Source of the DNA: Cecembia sp.
GTDB lineage: Bacteria > Bacteroidota > Bacteroidia > Cytophagales > Cyclobacteriaceae
DNA: 33,447 nt
NCBI RefSeq assembly: GCF_007126775.1
Contig: NZ_SLAP01000254.1
Location: 1-33,447, forward strand
Direction: 5' to 3'
The notes below the pieces were generated by a model. It was not told where the DNA came from. It saw nothing but the letters and a program-made list of their open reading frames with translations, and did no database searches. Made by a program: the position numbers and the translations under genes. This document shows positions 24,083 to 32,244 of this stretch, in pieces; position 1 is the first letter of the stretch; the number at the start of each line of letters is the position of its first letter.

Positions 24083-24116
24083 AGCGGTTCAATTACCCGC
24101 TTGAACAAAAATTGAT
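24083..24116 (+). promoter_or_regulatory. Candidate preQ1-I riboswitch before queE
   Basis: P1 is AGCGG (24083-24087) with CCGCT (24097-24101). The 9-nt loop begins TTC and ends AC, giving the GGTTC and ACCC blocks seen in preQ1-I aptamers. An A-rich strand (24102-24109) follows. The pseudoknot P2 is TCAATT (24089-24094) with AATTGA (24110-24115), one base before the ATG at 24117. PreQ1-I aptamers are among the smallest known and control queuosine genes. Here P2 would mask the ribosome entry site, so preQ1 binding would lower QueE translation. Size, order of elements and gene context all agree; I could not run a covariance search. Confidence 0.7.
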
Positions 24117-24743
24117 ATGGATAAAGGACAAAAAGTACGAGAAGGGTTAGTGCTTCCTGTTATGGAAGCTTTTTATACGGTGCAGGGAGAAGGAATGCAT
24201 GCCGGACATCCAGCCTATTTTATTAGATTAGGAGGTTGTGATGTGGGGTGTGTTTGGTGTGATGTCAAAGAATCTTGGGAGGCTCAAAAATGGCCACTGA
24301 TGGAAATTGAAGAAATTGTGGAAGGCGCCCTATTGCATCCTGTCAGAATGGTCGTCATTACAGGTGGTGAACCCTTGATGTACAATTTGAATCCCCTAAC
24401 TGCTCTACTTAAAAGAAAAGGTTTTACTACCCATATAGAAACTTCAGGAGCACATCCATTTACAGGCAATTTTGACTGGGTATGTTTTTCCCCAAAAAAA
24501 TTTAAAGCACCGCATCCTTCAATTTATGAACATGCCGATGAATTGAAGGTTGTAATTTTTCACAATTCAGATTTTGAGTTTGCCGAAAAACATGCCATGC
24601 TTGTGAGAAAAGACTGTAAAAAACTGCTTCAGCCCGAGTGGAGTAAGTCCTCTAAGTTTATGGAAATTATAGTAAATTACGTAAAAAACGATCCAAATTG
24701 GAAAATATCCCTTCAAACTCATAAATTTATGGATATTCCATAA
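24117..24743 (+). CDS. queE: 7-carboxy-7-deazaguanine synthase (radical SAM)
   Basis: The 208-residue enzyme has the radical-SAM cluster motif CDVGCVWC (Cys41, Cys45, Cys48). It also has the GEGMHAG segment before it and the GGEPL segment near residue 82. QueE converts 6-carboxy-tetrahydropterin (the QueD product) to 7-carboxy-7-deazaguanine, on the way to preQ0, preQ1 and queuosine in tRNA. The start is fixed by the riboswitch-like leader that ends one base before the ATG. The OmpA gene begins 4 bp after the stop, so the two share a transcript. queD lies 7 kb downstream, and queC and queF are not in the window. Confidence 0.92.
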   Translation: MDKGQKVREGLVLPVMEAFYTVQGEGMHAGHPAYFIRLGGCDVGCVWCDVKESWEAQKWPLMEIEEIVEGALLHPVRMVVITGGEPLMYNLNPLTALLKRKGFTTHIETSGAHPFTGNFDWVCFSPKKFKAPHPSIYEHADELKVVIFHNSDFEFAEKHAMLVRKDCKKLLQPEWSKSSKFMEIIVNYVKNDPNWKISLQTHKFMDIP

Positions 24744-24747
24744 AGAC

Positions 24748-26664
24748 ATGAGAATCGCTCTACTTCTTATTTGCTTTTTTTTCAGTACGGATTGGTTGAT
24801 AGGCCAGACCTATACCATTATAGACAATCGGGCTATTAAGCTCCATGAGCAAGGAGATGACCTGGTCAAAAACCGTATGTATGATGAGGCCATAGAAAAA
24901 TACAAGGCTTCTATTCAGCGAGAAGCTAATTTTTTGGAATCTTACATCAAATGGGGCAGGTTATTGCTCACAAAAGGAAATGCCAACGAGGCCATGGAGG
25001 TTACCCGAAGAGGGGAAGCGAGGGCAGGGAAGGCAAGCGAACGCATCAAAGCAGATTTTTCTTGGCTCAAATTATACATTTTCTTGGCCAATGGACAGTT
25101 TGAACAGGCTATTGAAGAATTTGATATATCCAATCAGCTGTTTGATGAAAATTTCAAAAATTCTTACGATTACCTTCAAATGAAGGCAAAGATTGATTTT
25201 ATATCTGAACAATTGGATAAAAAATTGTTAATAGAAAAACAAAGGCTTCCTGAACCTATCAATGGTTTTACCCTACAGTATTTTCCTGTCCTCACAGCAG
25301 ACAGTAAGAAACTGCTTTTTACCAAAAGAGATGGTTTGGAAAATCATCAAACTGAAGATATTTATGTGGCTTTTTATGATGATGAGGATGGTTGGTCAAT
25401 ACCTGACGGCATTTCAGAAAAAATCAATACCCCCTACAATGAAGGAACTTGTACCATTTCTGCCGATGGTAATATTTTGATTTATACATCCTGTGACGCA
25501 CCAGATTCTTATGGGAGTTGTGATCTCTATGTAGCTTATAAAGTCAATGGGCAATGGCAGCGCTCTCAAAATATGGGAAAGAGTGTGAATTCAAGATCCT
25601 GGGATTCCCAACCTTCCTTATCTGCTGATGGCAGGATTTTGTTCTTTTCCTCAAATAGGAGAGGGGGCTATGGAGGAAATGACATTTGGTACTCCTTGAG
25701 GATGGAGGATGGGTCTTGGTCAGAAGCTAAAAATTTGGGCCCAGTCATCAATACGGCCAAAGATGAAGTCTCTCCATTTATTTACTTCAACAATGAAATC
25801 CTTTTTTTTGCATCCAATGGGCATGAAGGTTTTGGAGGTATGGACCTTTTTGTTTCCAGGGTAAAAAATGGGGAATTTACCGAACCGGAGAATCTTGGAT
25901 ACCCTATCAATGACCATCAAGACCAGTTTTCTCTTTTTATAACAGCTCAGAGAGATTATGCCTATTACACAGAAAGCCAATATGATCATGGAAAGGTAGA
26001 ACGTTCTTATCTCTACAGGTTTAAGTTCCCTGAAGAAATAGCTTTGGGTGAAAAATTAGTGGTTTCTCAAGGCAAAGTACTCAATAGCAAGACCGGGATG
26101 CCCATTGATGCTAAGCTGTCCTTGGTTAGCTTAAGCAATGACAGTACCTTGTATGAGTTCCGTTCGGACGGAAAAACAGGGGAATTCATGATGATATACC
26201 CTGACAGGTCATTTTCAGGGCTGTATGTAGAAAAAAAAGGATACCTGCCAAAAATTTATAATGTGGAACGGGACAGTTTAAAGAATCAAGAGAATCTTAT
26301 GATTTCACTTATTCCTATTGCGTCAGGAGAAGAGTTTGTTTTTGAAAATATCTTTTTTGATTTCGATAAAGATGAGTTAAGACCAGAATCCATGAGTTCT
26401 TTATCACGTCTTTTCGAGTTTTTAAAGGATAATCCGACCATAAAAATTCTGATCAGTGGACACACAGATAATGTTGGAAACGCTGCTTATAATCAAAGCC
26501 TTAGTCAAAGACGTGCGGAAAGTGTCAAGCAGTTCCTGTTATCCAAAGGGATTCCTGATACCCGAATATTATCAGAAGGTAAGGGTGACCAGGAACCAAT
26601 AAGACCCAATGATACCGCTGAGAACAGGGCTTTAAATAGGCGAATTACTATATCAGTGTTGTAA
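24748..26664 (+). CDS. OmpA-family protein with PorE-like domain order
   Basis: The 638-residue protein has a signal peptide (cleavage near LIGQ, residue 20; no lipobox). The domain order is TPR-like helices at about 28-130, PD40/WD40-like propeller blades at about 175-430 (repeated LSADGRILFFSS-type strands), a carboxypeptidase-regulatory-like beta domain at about 440-525, and an OmpA C-terminal peptidoglycan-binding domain at about 530-638 with GHTDNVG and NRRITI. This order matches PorE of the type IX secretion system, which links the translocon to peptidoglycan, though many PorE-like proteins have no shown T9SS role. It is co-transcribed with queE. Confidence 0.87.
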   Translation: MRIALLLICFFFSTDWLIGQTYTIIDNRAIKLHEQGDDLVKNRMYDEAIEKYKASIQREANFLESYIKWGRLLLTKGNANEAMEVTRRGEARAGKASERIKADFSWLKLYIFLANGQFEQAIEEFDISNQLFDENFKNSYDYLQMKAKIDFISEQLDKKLLIEKQRLPEPINGFTLQYFPVLTADSKKLLFTKRDGLENHQTEDIYVAFYDDEDGWSIPDGISEKINTPYNEGTCTISADGNILIYTSCDAPDSYGSCDLYVAYKVNGQWQRSQNMGKSVNSRSWDSQPSLSADGRILFFSSNRRGGYGGNDIWYSLRMEDGSWSEAKNLGPVINTAKDEVSPFIYFNNEILFFASNGHEGFGGMDLFVSRVKNGEFTEPENLGYPINDHQDQFSLFITAQRDYAYYTESQYDHGKVERSYLYRFKFPEEIALGEKLVVSQGKVLNSKTGMPIDAKLSLVSLSNDSTLYEFRSDGKTGEFMMIYPDRSFSGLYVEKKGYLPKIYNVERDSLKNQENLMISLIPIASGEEFVFENIFFDFDKDELRPESMSSLSRLFEFLKDNPTIKILISGHTDNVGNAAYNQSLSQRRAESVKQFLLSKGIPDTRILSEGKGDQEPIRPNDTAENRALNRRITISVL

Positions 26665-26980
26665 TTTTTTATGCGCTGTCACTCTTTGTACTAATTCTTT
26701 GTTTTTAGGGTGTAAAAAGAAAAACTGTATTTGAAATTTAAAAAAGGATATTTAAAATAAAATTTGGTTTTAATTTTAAAATCTTTCTTTTAAAATACGC
26801 TTATTTTAAAAAGAACAAATTTTATTCAATAATATTTTATTTTCATATTTTTTTATAATTTTAAGGCGGGTAAAGTACTCTGCAAATTATTTTACCTGTT
26901 AGCTACATAAATACAACTTTTATTTGGGTCCTTTGATCCATGTTAATTGAATTGCATTTATTACATCAAATAGATCTGAT
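26665..26980. other. AT-rich intergenic stretch before susC
   Basis: These 316 bp are very AT-rich, with several TTTTAAAATA-type runs between 26740 and 26830. A short inverted repeat, GGTAAA … TTTACC, lies near 26879-26906. No ORF, terminator or exact TAnnTTTG box is apparent. It presumably holds the susC promoter and leader. Confidence 0.5.
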
Positions 26981-29900
26981 ATGAAGGTATTTTTATCTTT
27001 GTTAACTTGTTTTTTATTGATTTCTATGTCGGCCACATTGGCGCAGACCAGAATCGTAAAAGGTCAGGTTTTTTCAAAGAAAGACAATAGTCCTATTTCC
27101 GGGGCTTCCATTATACTCAAAGGTACCGCTATTGGAACGGCCACAGATTTGGATGGAAGATACGTGCTTCAGGTAAATAGAGACGATTTTACACTAGTTT
27201 TCAGTTACTTTGGTTATCAGCCTCAGGAGGTTATTTTTGGTGAAGAAAATGATGTTGATGTATATCTAGTTCCTCTCGAAGAAGCTGAAGAGGCTAGGGT
27301 TCCCGTCCAGCTCCCTGCTGAACCTAAAAAAGATAAACTCAAAAGTCCTTCTGAATTGATTGAAAACATCCCTTTTCAATCTTTTGATAGGGCATTACAG
27401 GGCAGGATTCCGGGCTTATTGATTCGGACCGCTACTGGTATTCCAGGAGGAAATATCAATGCAAGGATCAGAGGAGTAGGGTCTATTTTTGCAGGCAATG
27501 AGCCATTGTATGTGGTGGATGGTGTCCTTTTGAATAATGTTTCCAGCTCACTTTTTACACAGTCTAATCCACTTGCATTTTTAAATCCCAATGAAATTGA
27601 ATCCATAGAGGTTTTGCGGGATGCTGCATCCACAGCTATTTATGGAAATCAGGGAGGTAATGGAGTAATATTGGTGACCACAAAAAAAGGTAATCCAGGT
27701 AAACTTAGGATTGGATTAAATGCCTATGTAGGCCAAAATATCCCCATTAAGTTCTTTGATGTCTTAGATGGTCCGGAATGGTATATGCTCAGGAGAGATG
27801 CCTTTAATAATTCCAATGCCACAAGCCCCGAAGCACGAGCACTTTCCAATATGGGCATTTTACCTGAAAATTGGAATCAATTAAGTTCAGAAGAGCTAGA
27901 CGCTATAGGAATGGGACTTCCTACTTATGACTGGCAAAGTGAAATGATGGGAAGAAGTATGTTACATAATTATGAACTGAATGCTTCTGGAGGTACGGAG
28001 TCAACGCAATATTATGTTTCAGGTTCATATCATTACAGCGGGTCAACATTTGCGCCTGTAGATTTTGAGAGGGGAACGATCAGGGCATCCCTCACCCAGA
28101 AAATAGGAGAAAGGATACAGCTTGAAGCCAATGCAAATTTGGCTAATATAGGTCAGAATGTGCCATTTTCATTGGAAGGGCCTTTTTTGGGAAATCCTGC
28201 ATTTGCCTCTTCAACTATCTTGAGCCACAATGCCATTTTTAATGAGGATGGGTCATTCAACGAGCAAATCGGAGGGTTGGCCTCCCAGAATATTGCTTTG
28301 GTCAGGGCATTCAATTCGGGTAAAACAACATCAAATATGGCTGTTGGAAATTTTGCAGTGAACTACACCATTGCGGAAGGCTTAAATTACAGAGGTACAG
28401 TGGGTGTTGATTATAGAGACCAAGAGGAATTTAGATTCAGAGATCCCAGAACGCCTGATGGAAGTGAAGTAAATGGGAGGAATACAGTAGCTAACCACTT
28501 GGTTGAGCGCTATATGACACATCATCGGGTAGATTGGAGCAAAGCTTTTGAAAATAGTGTTTTGAACGTGTATGCAGGTTATGAATACCTTACAGAAAAT
28601 AGGGAAAATATACGATCAGAGGCTACCAATATCAATACACCCGGGCTTGATAACTTTTTGACTGGATCTGTTTTGGTTTTTAGCGATACTTTGAATACTG
28701 GTTATAAAAGACAAGGAGCTTATCTCGGAATGAACTTTGAATTGGGTGAAAAATACCTCATTGATCTAGGCACTAGGATGGATGGTGGCTCTAGATTTGG
28801 ATCAAATTACAGGTATGGATTTTTTCCATTTGTCAAATTAGGATGGCAGATATCCAATGAAGGAGGGCTCAGGGATTCTGAATCCGTATCCCTGCTCAGA
28901 CTCAGAGCTTCATGGGGAATGGCTGGAAATGATCAGATAGGGGATTTTAGTTGGATGGGTTTTTACGGTCAGGGGAATAGCTATGCTGGGGAACCTGGCA
29001 TTAGGGTACGGGCTTTTGAAAACCCAAATTTGAGATGGGAAACCAATGAAACTATCAATGTGGGATTGGATTTTGGATTTGTTAATGACAAAATAACAGG
29101 TGGTATTGATGTTTTTGAAAGGAACACAAGAGGACTTCTTTTGAATTTCCCCATTGCTCTTGACAATTCCAATGATCTATCTCTTAGAAACGTAGGAGGA
29201 CTTAGAAATAGAGGAATTGAATTGTCAATTCAAACCATGAACCTACAAAGGGGAAGTTTTTCCTGGTATTCAGGATTTAATTTTTCATACATTAAAAATG
29301 AAGTCACTTCTTTGTACGACGGTCTTCTATCAGTTCCTCAAAATCCAAGATGGGCGGTAGGCCAACCTGTTGGTAATCCCGCCTTTCCGGGACAAACTGC
29401 TCCCGGGGCTTGGTATCTTGCTGAATATACAGGGGTAAATCCGGCTAACGGTAGACCTATGTGGTTGGATATAAATGGCAATAGGACCTACCTTCCTACT
29501 AATAATGATAGGGTTTACTTTGGTTCCAATTTCCCACCATATTTCGGAGGCTTAAGTAATACATTTAAAATAAAAGGATTTGAACTTACTACATTTTTCA
29601 CCTATGAATATGGAGCAGTAGTCTCTGACGGACAGTATAACTTTTTGAGGGATAATGGGAACAGGTTCACTTTCAATGCACTTCGGGAAATAAATGATAG
29701 GGCTTGGAAAGCTCCAGGTGACATGACAGATATTCCAAGAGATTTTGCGTTGAGTGGAGGGGAGGCTGCAAGAAGCCAAATAAGAAACTTTGGGACAGCT
29801 TCTTTGCTGAAGGCAGATTTTATCAGGTTGTCTCAGCTTAAGATTGCGTACGTTTTCGATCCCACAATATTGCAAAATATAGGCCTACAACAAGCCAGTA

Positions 29901-30031
29901 TTTACGCGCAGGGAATCAATTTATGGACTTATACGGATTATCCGGGCTATGATCCTGAATTTATGGGTTCTGGAGTAGGGCAGATTCCAATTCATAAGAG
30001 TTACAATATCGGAGTCCAATTAAGTTTTTAA
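26981..30031 (+). CDS. SusC/RagA-type TonB-linked outer-membrane transporter
   Basis: The 1016-residue protein has a signal peptide ending TLAQ (residue 22). A carboxypeptidase-regulatory-like domain at about 24-95 (VKGQVFSKKDNSPISGASI) is followed by a TonB plug at about 125-235 (ARIRGVGSI, PLYVVDGVLL, IEVLRDAASTAIYGNQGGNG) and a large barrel ending in a final Phe (QLSF). Length and domain order are typical of SusC. SusC forms the outer-membrane channel and SusD, encoded 13 bp downstream, its lid. The stretch between the first domain and the plug is short and lacks the usual EVVVTGYG-like TonB box. Substrate is unknown: glycan, peptide or another ligand. Confidence 0.93.
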   Translation: MKVFLSLLTCFLLISMSATLAQTRIVKGQVFSKKDNSPISGASIILKGTAIGTATDLDGRYVLQVNRDDFTLVFSYFGYQPQEVIFGEENDVDVYLVPLEEAEEARVPVQLPAEPKKDKLKSPSELIENIPFQSFDRALQGRIPGLLIRTATGIPGGNINARIRGVGSIFAGNEPLYVVDGVLLNNVSSSLFTQSNPLAFLNPNEIESIEVLRDAASTAIYGNQGGNGVILVTTKKGNPGKLRIGLNAYVGQNIPIKFFDVLDGPEWYMLRRDAFNNSNATSPEARALSNMGILPENWNQLSSEELDAIGMGLPTYDWQSEMMGRSMLHNYELNASGGTESTQYYVSGSYHYSGSTFAPVDFERGTIRASLTQKIGERIQLEANANLANIGQNVPFSLEGPFLGNPAFASSTILSHNAIFNEDGSFNEQIGGLASQNIALVRAFNSGKTTSNMAVGNFAVNYTIAEGLNYRGTVGVDYRDQEEFRFRDPRTPDGSEVNGRNTVANHLVERYMTHHRVDWSKAFENSVLNVYAGYEYLTENRENIRSEATNINTPGLDNFLTGSVLVFSDTLNTGYKRQGAYLGMNFELGEKYLIDLGTRMDGGSRFGSNYRYGFFPFVKLGWQISNEGGLRDSESVSLLRLRASWGMAGNDQIGDFSWMGFYGQGNSYAGEPGIRVRAFENPNLRWETNETINVGLDFGFVNDKITGGIDVFERNTRGLLLNFPIALDNSNDLSLRNVGGLRNRGIELSIQTMNLQRGSFSWYSGFNFSYIKNEVTSLYDGLLSVPQNPRWAVGQPVGNPAFPGQTAPGAWYLAEYTGVNPANGRPMWLDINGNRTYLPTNNDRVYFGSNFPPYFGGLSNTFKIKGFELTTFFTYEYGAVVSDGQYNFLRDNGNRFTFNALREINDRAWKAPGDMTDIPRDFALSGGEAARSQIRNFGTASLLKADFIRLSQLKIAYVFDPTILQNIGLQQASIYAQGINLWTYTDYPGYDPEFMGSGVGQIPIHKSYNIGVQLSF

Positions 30032-30044
30032 AAGTATCAGAATT

Positions 30045-31574
30045 ATGAAAAGGCATAATTATAAAGCGATTACGACCATTCTTCCGATTATTTTTTCAGG
30101 ATGGCTGATGTATTCCTGTAGCTTGGATATGGAGCCTGAAAATATGACACCTTTGTCTGAAGCACTTAATACCCCTGCAAATTTAGAAGCAGCCTTGATA
30201 TCAGTATATGCCAATCTGCGTTCTGCTGATCATTATGGTAGAGATATGTTTGCCAAAGCTGATGCTTTGGCCGATGTTACCTTAGCTACCAATAATTCAG
30301 GAAGATTTGTTGCAGAGAACAGAAATGATGCAGGCGCGCATTTTTCAACTGGCTTTTGGGAAAACTCTTATTTTTCAATCGGAGAAATCAACCGTATTCT
30401 TGCCCAAATAGAAAAAGGGGTCAATGGTGCTACACCTGAACAACTAAGAAGATGGGAAGGTGAGTCCAAATTTTTAAGGGCTTTGTACCTTTTTGATCTG
30501 GTAAAAGTGTATGCTTATATCCCAACGGCAATTTTTCAGGAAGGTTTAGTTGATCAGGGAGGAGTTCCCATGCCTCTAAGTCCGGTTTATGACCTAGAGA
30601 ATGTCTTGTTTGGCCAAGATCCAAGGGCTACTATTGAACAGAATTATGATCAGATCATTTTGGATTTGAAAGATGCCATTGATTTGTTGGAGGAATCAGA
30701 ACGGCCTGTTCCTCAATTTGCTTCTACAGCCGCAGCATATGCCTTGCTTTCTAGGGTTGCGCTTTATAAAGGAGATTGGGAAATGGTCGTTACAGCATCT
30801 ACTGCCGCATTGTCTTTACCGGTAGGGCAATTGGTATTTGGTATGAATTACATCAATGGTTGGAAAAACCCTGTCAATCCGGAATCTATTTTTGAGGTAA
30901 GATTCCATGATAACAGTGAATCTTTAGGAAGTACTTTTTCTTTACAGAGTGCTTTCACCACTTTATTGGATGTAAATGAAAAAAATAGACTTGGAGGATG
31001 GGGAGACCTCATTCCCAGCCCAAAGATTTTGGAAGCCTTCGGTCTTAGCCAATTACAGACAGGTAATCCTGCAAGTAACAATAACAATTGGGATGTAACC
31101 CGCAATTTAGATATTAGAGCCAATTTATTTACAACCGGGTCAAATCAAAGACCAAACGGAAGACAAATAGAATGTGTTAAATTTCTAGGGAAAAACGGGT
31201 TTAACTATGGGGATAATATTCCGGTAATCCGAAAGTCTGAAATGCTCCTCAATCGCATGGAAGCCAATTTTCACCTTGGCAAAGAAACTGAGGCATTCAA
31301 TGAGTTTGTAGCATTTAAAATTATTAAAGGTTTAAGCCCTTCAATTTTGACAGGGGAGGAATTACTAGAGGATATATTGAATGAAAGGTTAAAAGAGTTT
31401 GCCTTTGAAGGTCAACGGTTTTTTGACCTAAAGCGATATGGTAGGGCCATCGATAAATCCGATTATTTAGGGCCAGATGCCATAGTTCCTTTTGAAGATT
31501 TCAGAATACTTGCTCCTATTCCAAGTGGAGTGGTTGAGAATAATAGGAATATTAACCAAAATAGAGGGTACTGA
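30045..31574 (+). CDS. SusD/RagB-type surface lipoprotein
   Basis: The 509-residue protein is a lipoprotein with lipobox LMYSC (Cys25). It has the SusD-like N-terminal TPR core (FLRALYLFDLVKVYAY near 143-158) and the C-terminal RagB/SusD block LNERLKEFAFEGQRFFDLKR (about 450-470), a standard fingerprint. SusD lids capture substrate and close over the SusC barrel, and the 13-bp gap from susC marks a typical pair. A stem-loop at 31632-31665 lies 57 bp after the stop and may define the transcript end. No glycoside hydrolase accompanies the pair, so the ligand is open. Confidence 0.92.
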   Translation: MKRHNYKAITTILPIIFSGWLMYSCSLDMEPENMTPLSEALNTPANLEAALISVYANLRSADHYGRDMFAKADALADVTLATNNSGRFVAENRNDAGAHFSTGFWENSYFSIGEINRILAQIEKGVNGATPEQLRRWEGESKFLRALYLFDLVKVYAYIPTAIFQEGLVDQGGVPMPLSPVYDLENVLFGQDPRATIEQNYDQIILDLKDAIDLLEESERPVPQFASTAAAYALLSRVALYKGDWEMVVTASTAALSLPVGQLVFGMNYINGWKNPVNPESIFEVRFHDNSESLGSTFSLQSAFTTLLDVNEKNRLGGWGDLIPSPKILEAFGLSQLQTGNPASNNNNWDVTRNLDIRANLFTTGSNQRPNGRQIECVKFLGKNGFNYGDNIPVIRKSEMLLNRMEANFHLGKETEAFNEFVAFKIIKGLSPSILTGEELLEDILNERLKEFAFEGQRFFDLKRYGRAIDKSDYLGPDAIVPFEDFRILAPIPSGVVENNRNINQNRGY

Positions 31575-31631
31575 ATCATTGATATGTTGCATGTTAGGTT
31601 GTTAGATCCTGAACTGCAGCATCCTTTGACT

Positions 31632-31665
31632 ATTGGTTGAATCTCAAAGAAGCTGAGAAACCAAT
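31632..31665 (+). terminator. Stem-loop after susD, possible 3' end
   Basis: ATTGGTT (31632-31638) pairs with AACCAAT (31659-31665), and TCTCA (31642-31646) with TGAGA (31654-31658), around a 7-nt loop. This gives 12 bp with a 3-nt bulge. There is no T-tract, so it may be an RNA-stability element rather than a terminator. Confidence 0.4.
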
Positions 31666-31708
31666 CTTAAACAGTAGATAGAATTTTACCAATTCCCATC
31701 TTTTTCCC

Positions 31709-31716
31709 TATTTTTG
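31709..31716 (+). promoter_or_regulatory. Bacteroidota-type -7 box (TATTTTTG) for queD
   Basis: TATTTTTG matches TAnnTTTG and is followed by C. It is 20 bp before the queD ATG, so the leader would be only about 12-15 nt. No clear -33 TTG is visible. It suggests queD and lpxB are transcribed separately from susC/susD. Confidence 0.5.
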
Positions 31717-31735
31717 CGGTTCAATTGAAGGAGTG

Positions 31736-32155
31736 ATGATATACGTTTGCAGGAAAGAACATTTCAACGCCGCTCATAAGCTTTGGAATCCAAAATGGAC
31801 GGAGGAAAAGAATAAAGAAGTCTTTGGCCCCTGTGCCAATATCAATTGGCATGGGCATAATTTTGAATTGATAGTAACAGTCAAAGGGCTTCCGGATCCT
31901 GATACGGGTTTTGTAGTAGACCTGAAGGCTTTAAGTAACCTCATTAAAGAACTGGTCATCGATCAGGTAGATCATAAAAATCTAAATTTAGATGTCCCGT
32001 TTATGGAAGGGAAAATGGCAAGTTGTGAAAACCTGGTGATGGAGTTTTGGAAAATACTGGAACCTGCTGTTAATGAAATTGTCCCTCATGGAAAGCTTTT
32101 TAAGATCACGCTTTATGAAACTCCGAGAAACTTTGTGGAATACTTAGGAGAATAA
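31736..32155 (+). CDS. queD: 6-carboxy-tetrahydropterin synthase (QueD)
   Basis: The 139-residue enzyme has zinc ligands His14 (NAAH), His39 and His41 (WHGHN), catalytic Cys33 (GPCAN), the Asp79-His80 pair and Glu128 (YETP). It turns dihydroneopterin triphosphate into 6-carboxy-tetrahydropterin, the substrate of QueE. A GTG lies directly before the ATG. I chose the ATG at 31736 because family members begin near this MIYVCRKEH segment and the added residue brings nothing. A GAAGGAG stretch sits just upstream, unusually close for Bacteroidota. queE is 7 kb upstream on the same strand, separated by OmpA and SusC/SusD genes. Confidence 0.93.
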   Translation: MIYVCRKEHFNAAHKLWNPKWTEEKNKEVFGPCANINWHGHNFELIVTVKGLPDPDTGFVVDLKALSNLIKELVIDQVDHKNLNLDVPFMEGKMASCENLVMEFWKILEPAVNEIVPHGKLFKITLYETPRNFVEYLGE

Positions 32156-32244
32156 ATCGATTGTTTTGATTTTTTGTCAAAAATCAAATAGAGAAGAAGT
32201 TATTTTTTTTCACCACCAATTGAAGGAATTGAAAAACAACTGAA

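Noticed and set aside
32165-32188. Stem-loop TTTGATTTTT/AAAAATCAAA between queD and lpxB as a terminator
   Set aside because: The stem is almost all A-T and is not directly followed by a T-tract; noted only in the lpxB entry.
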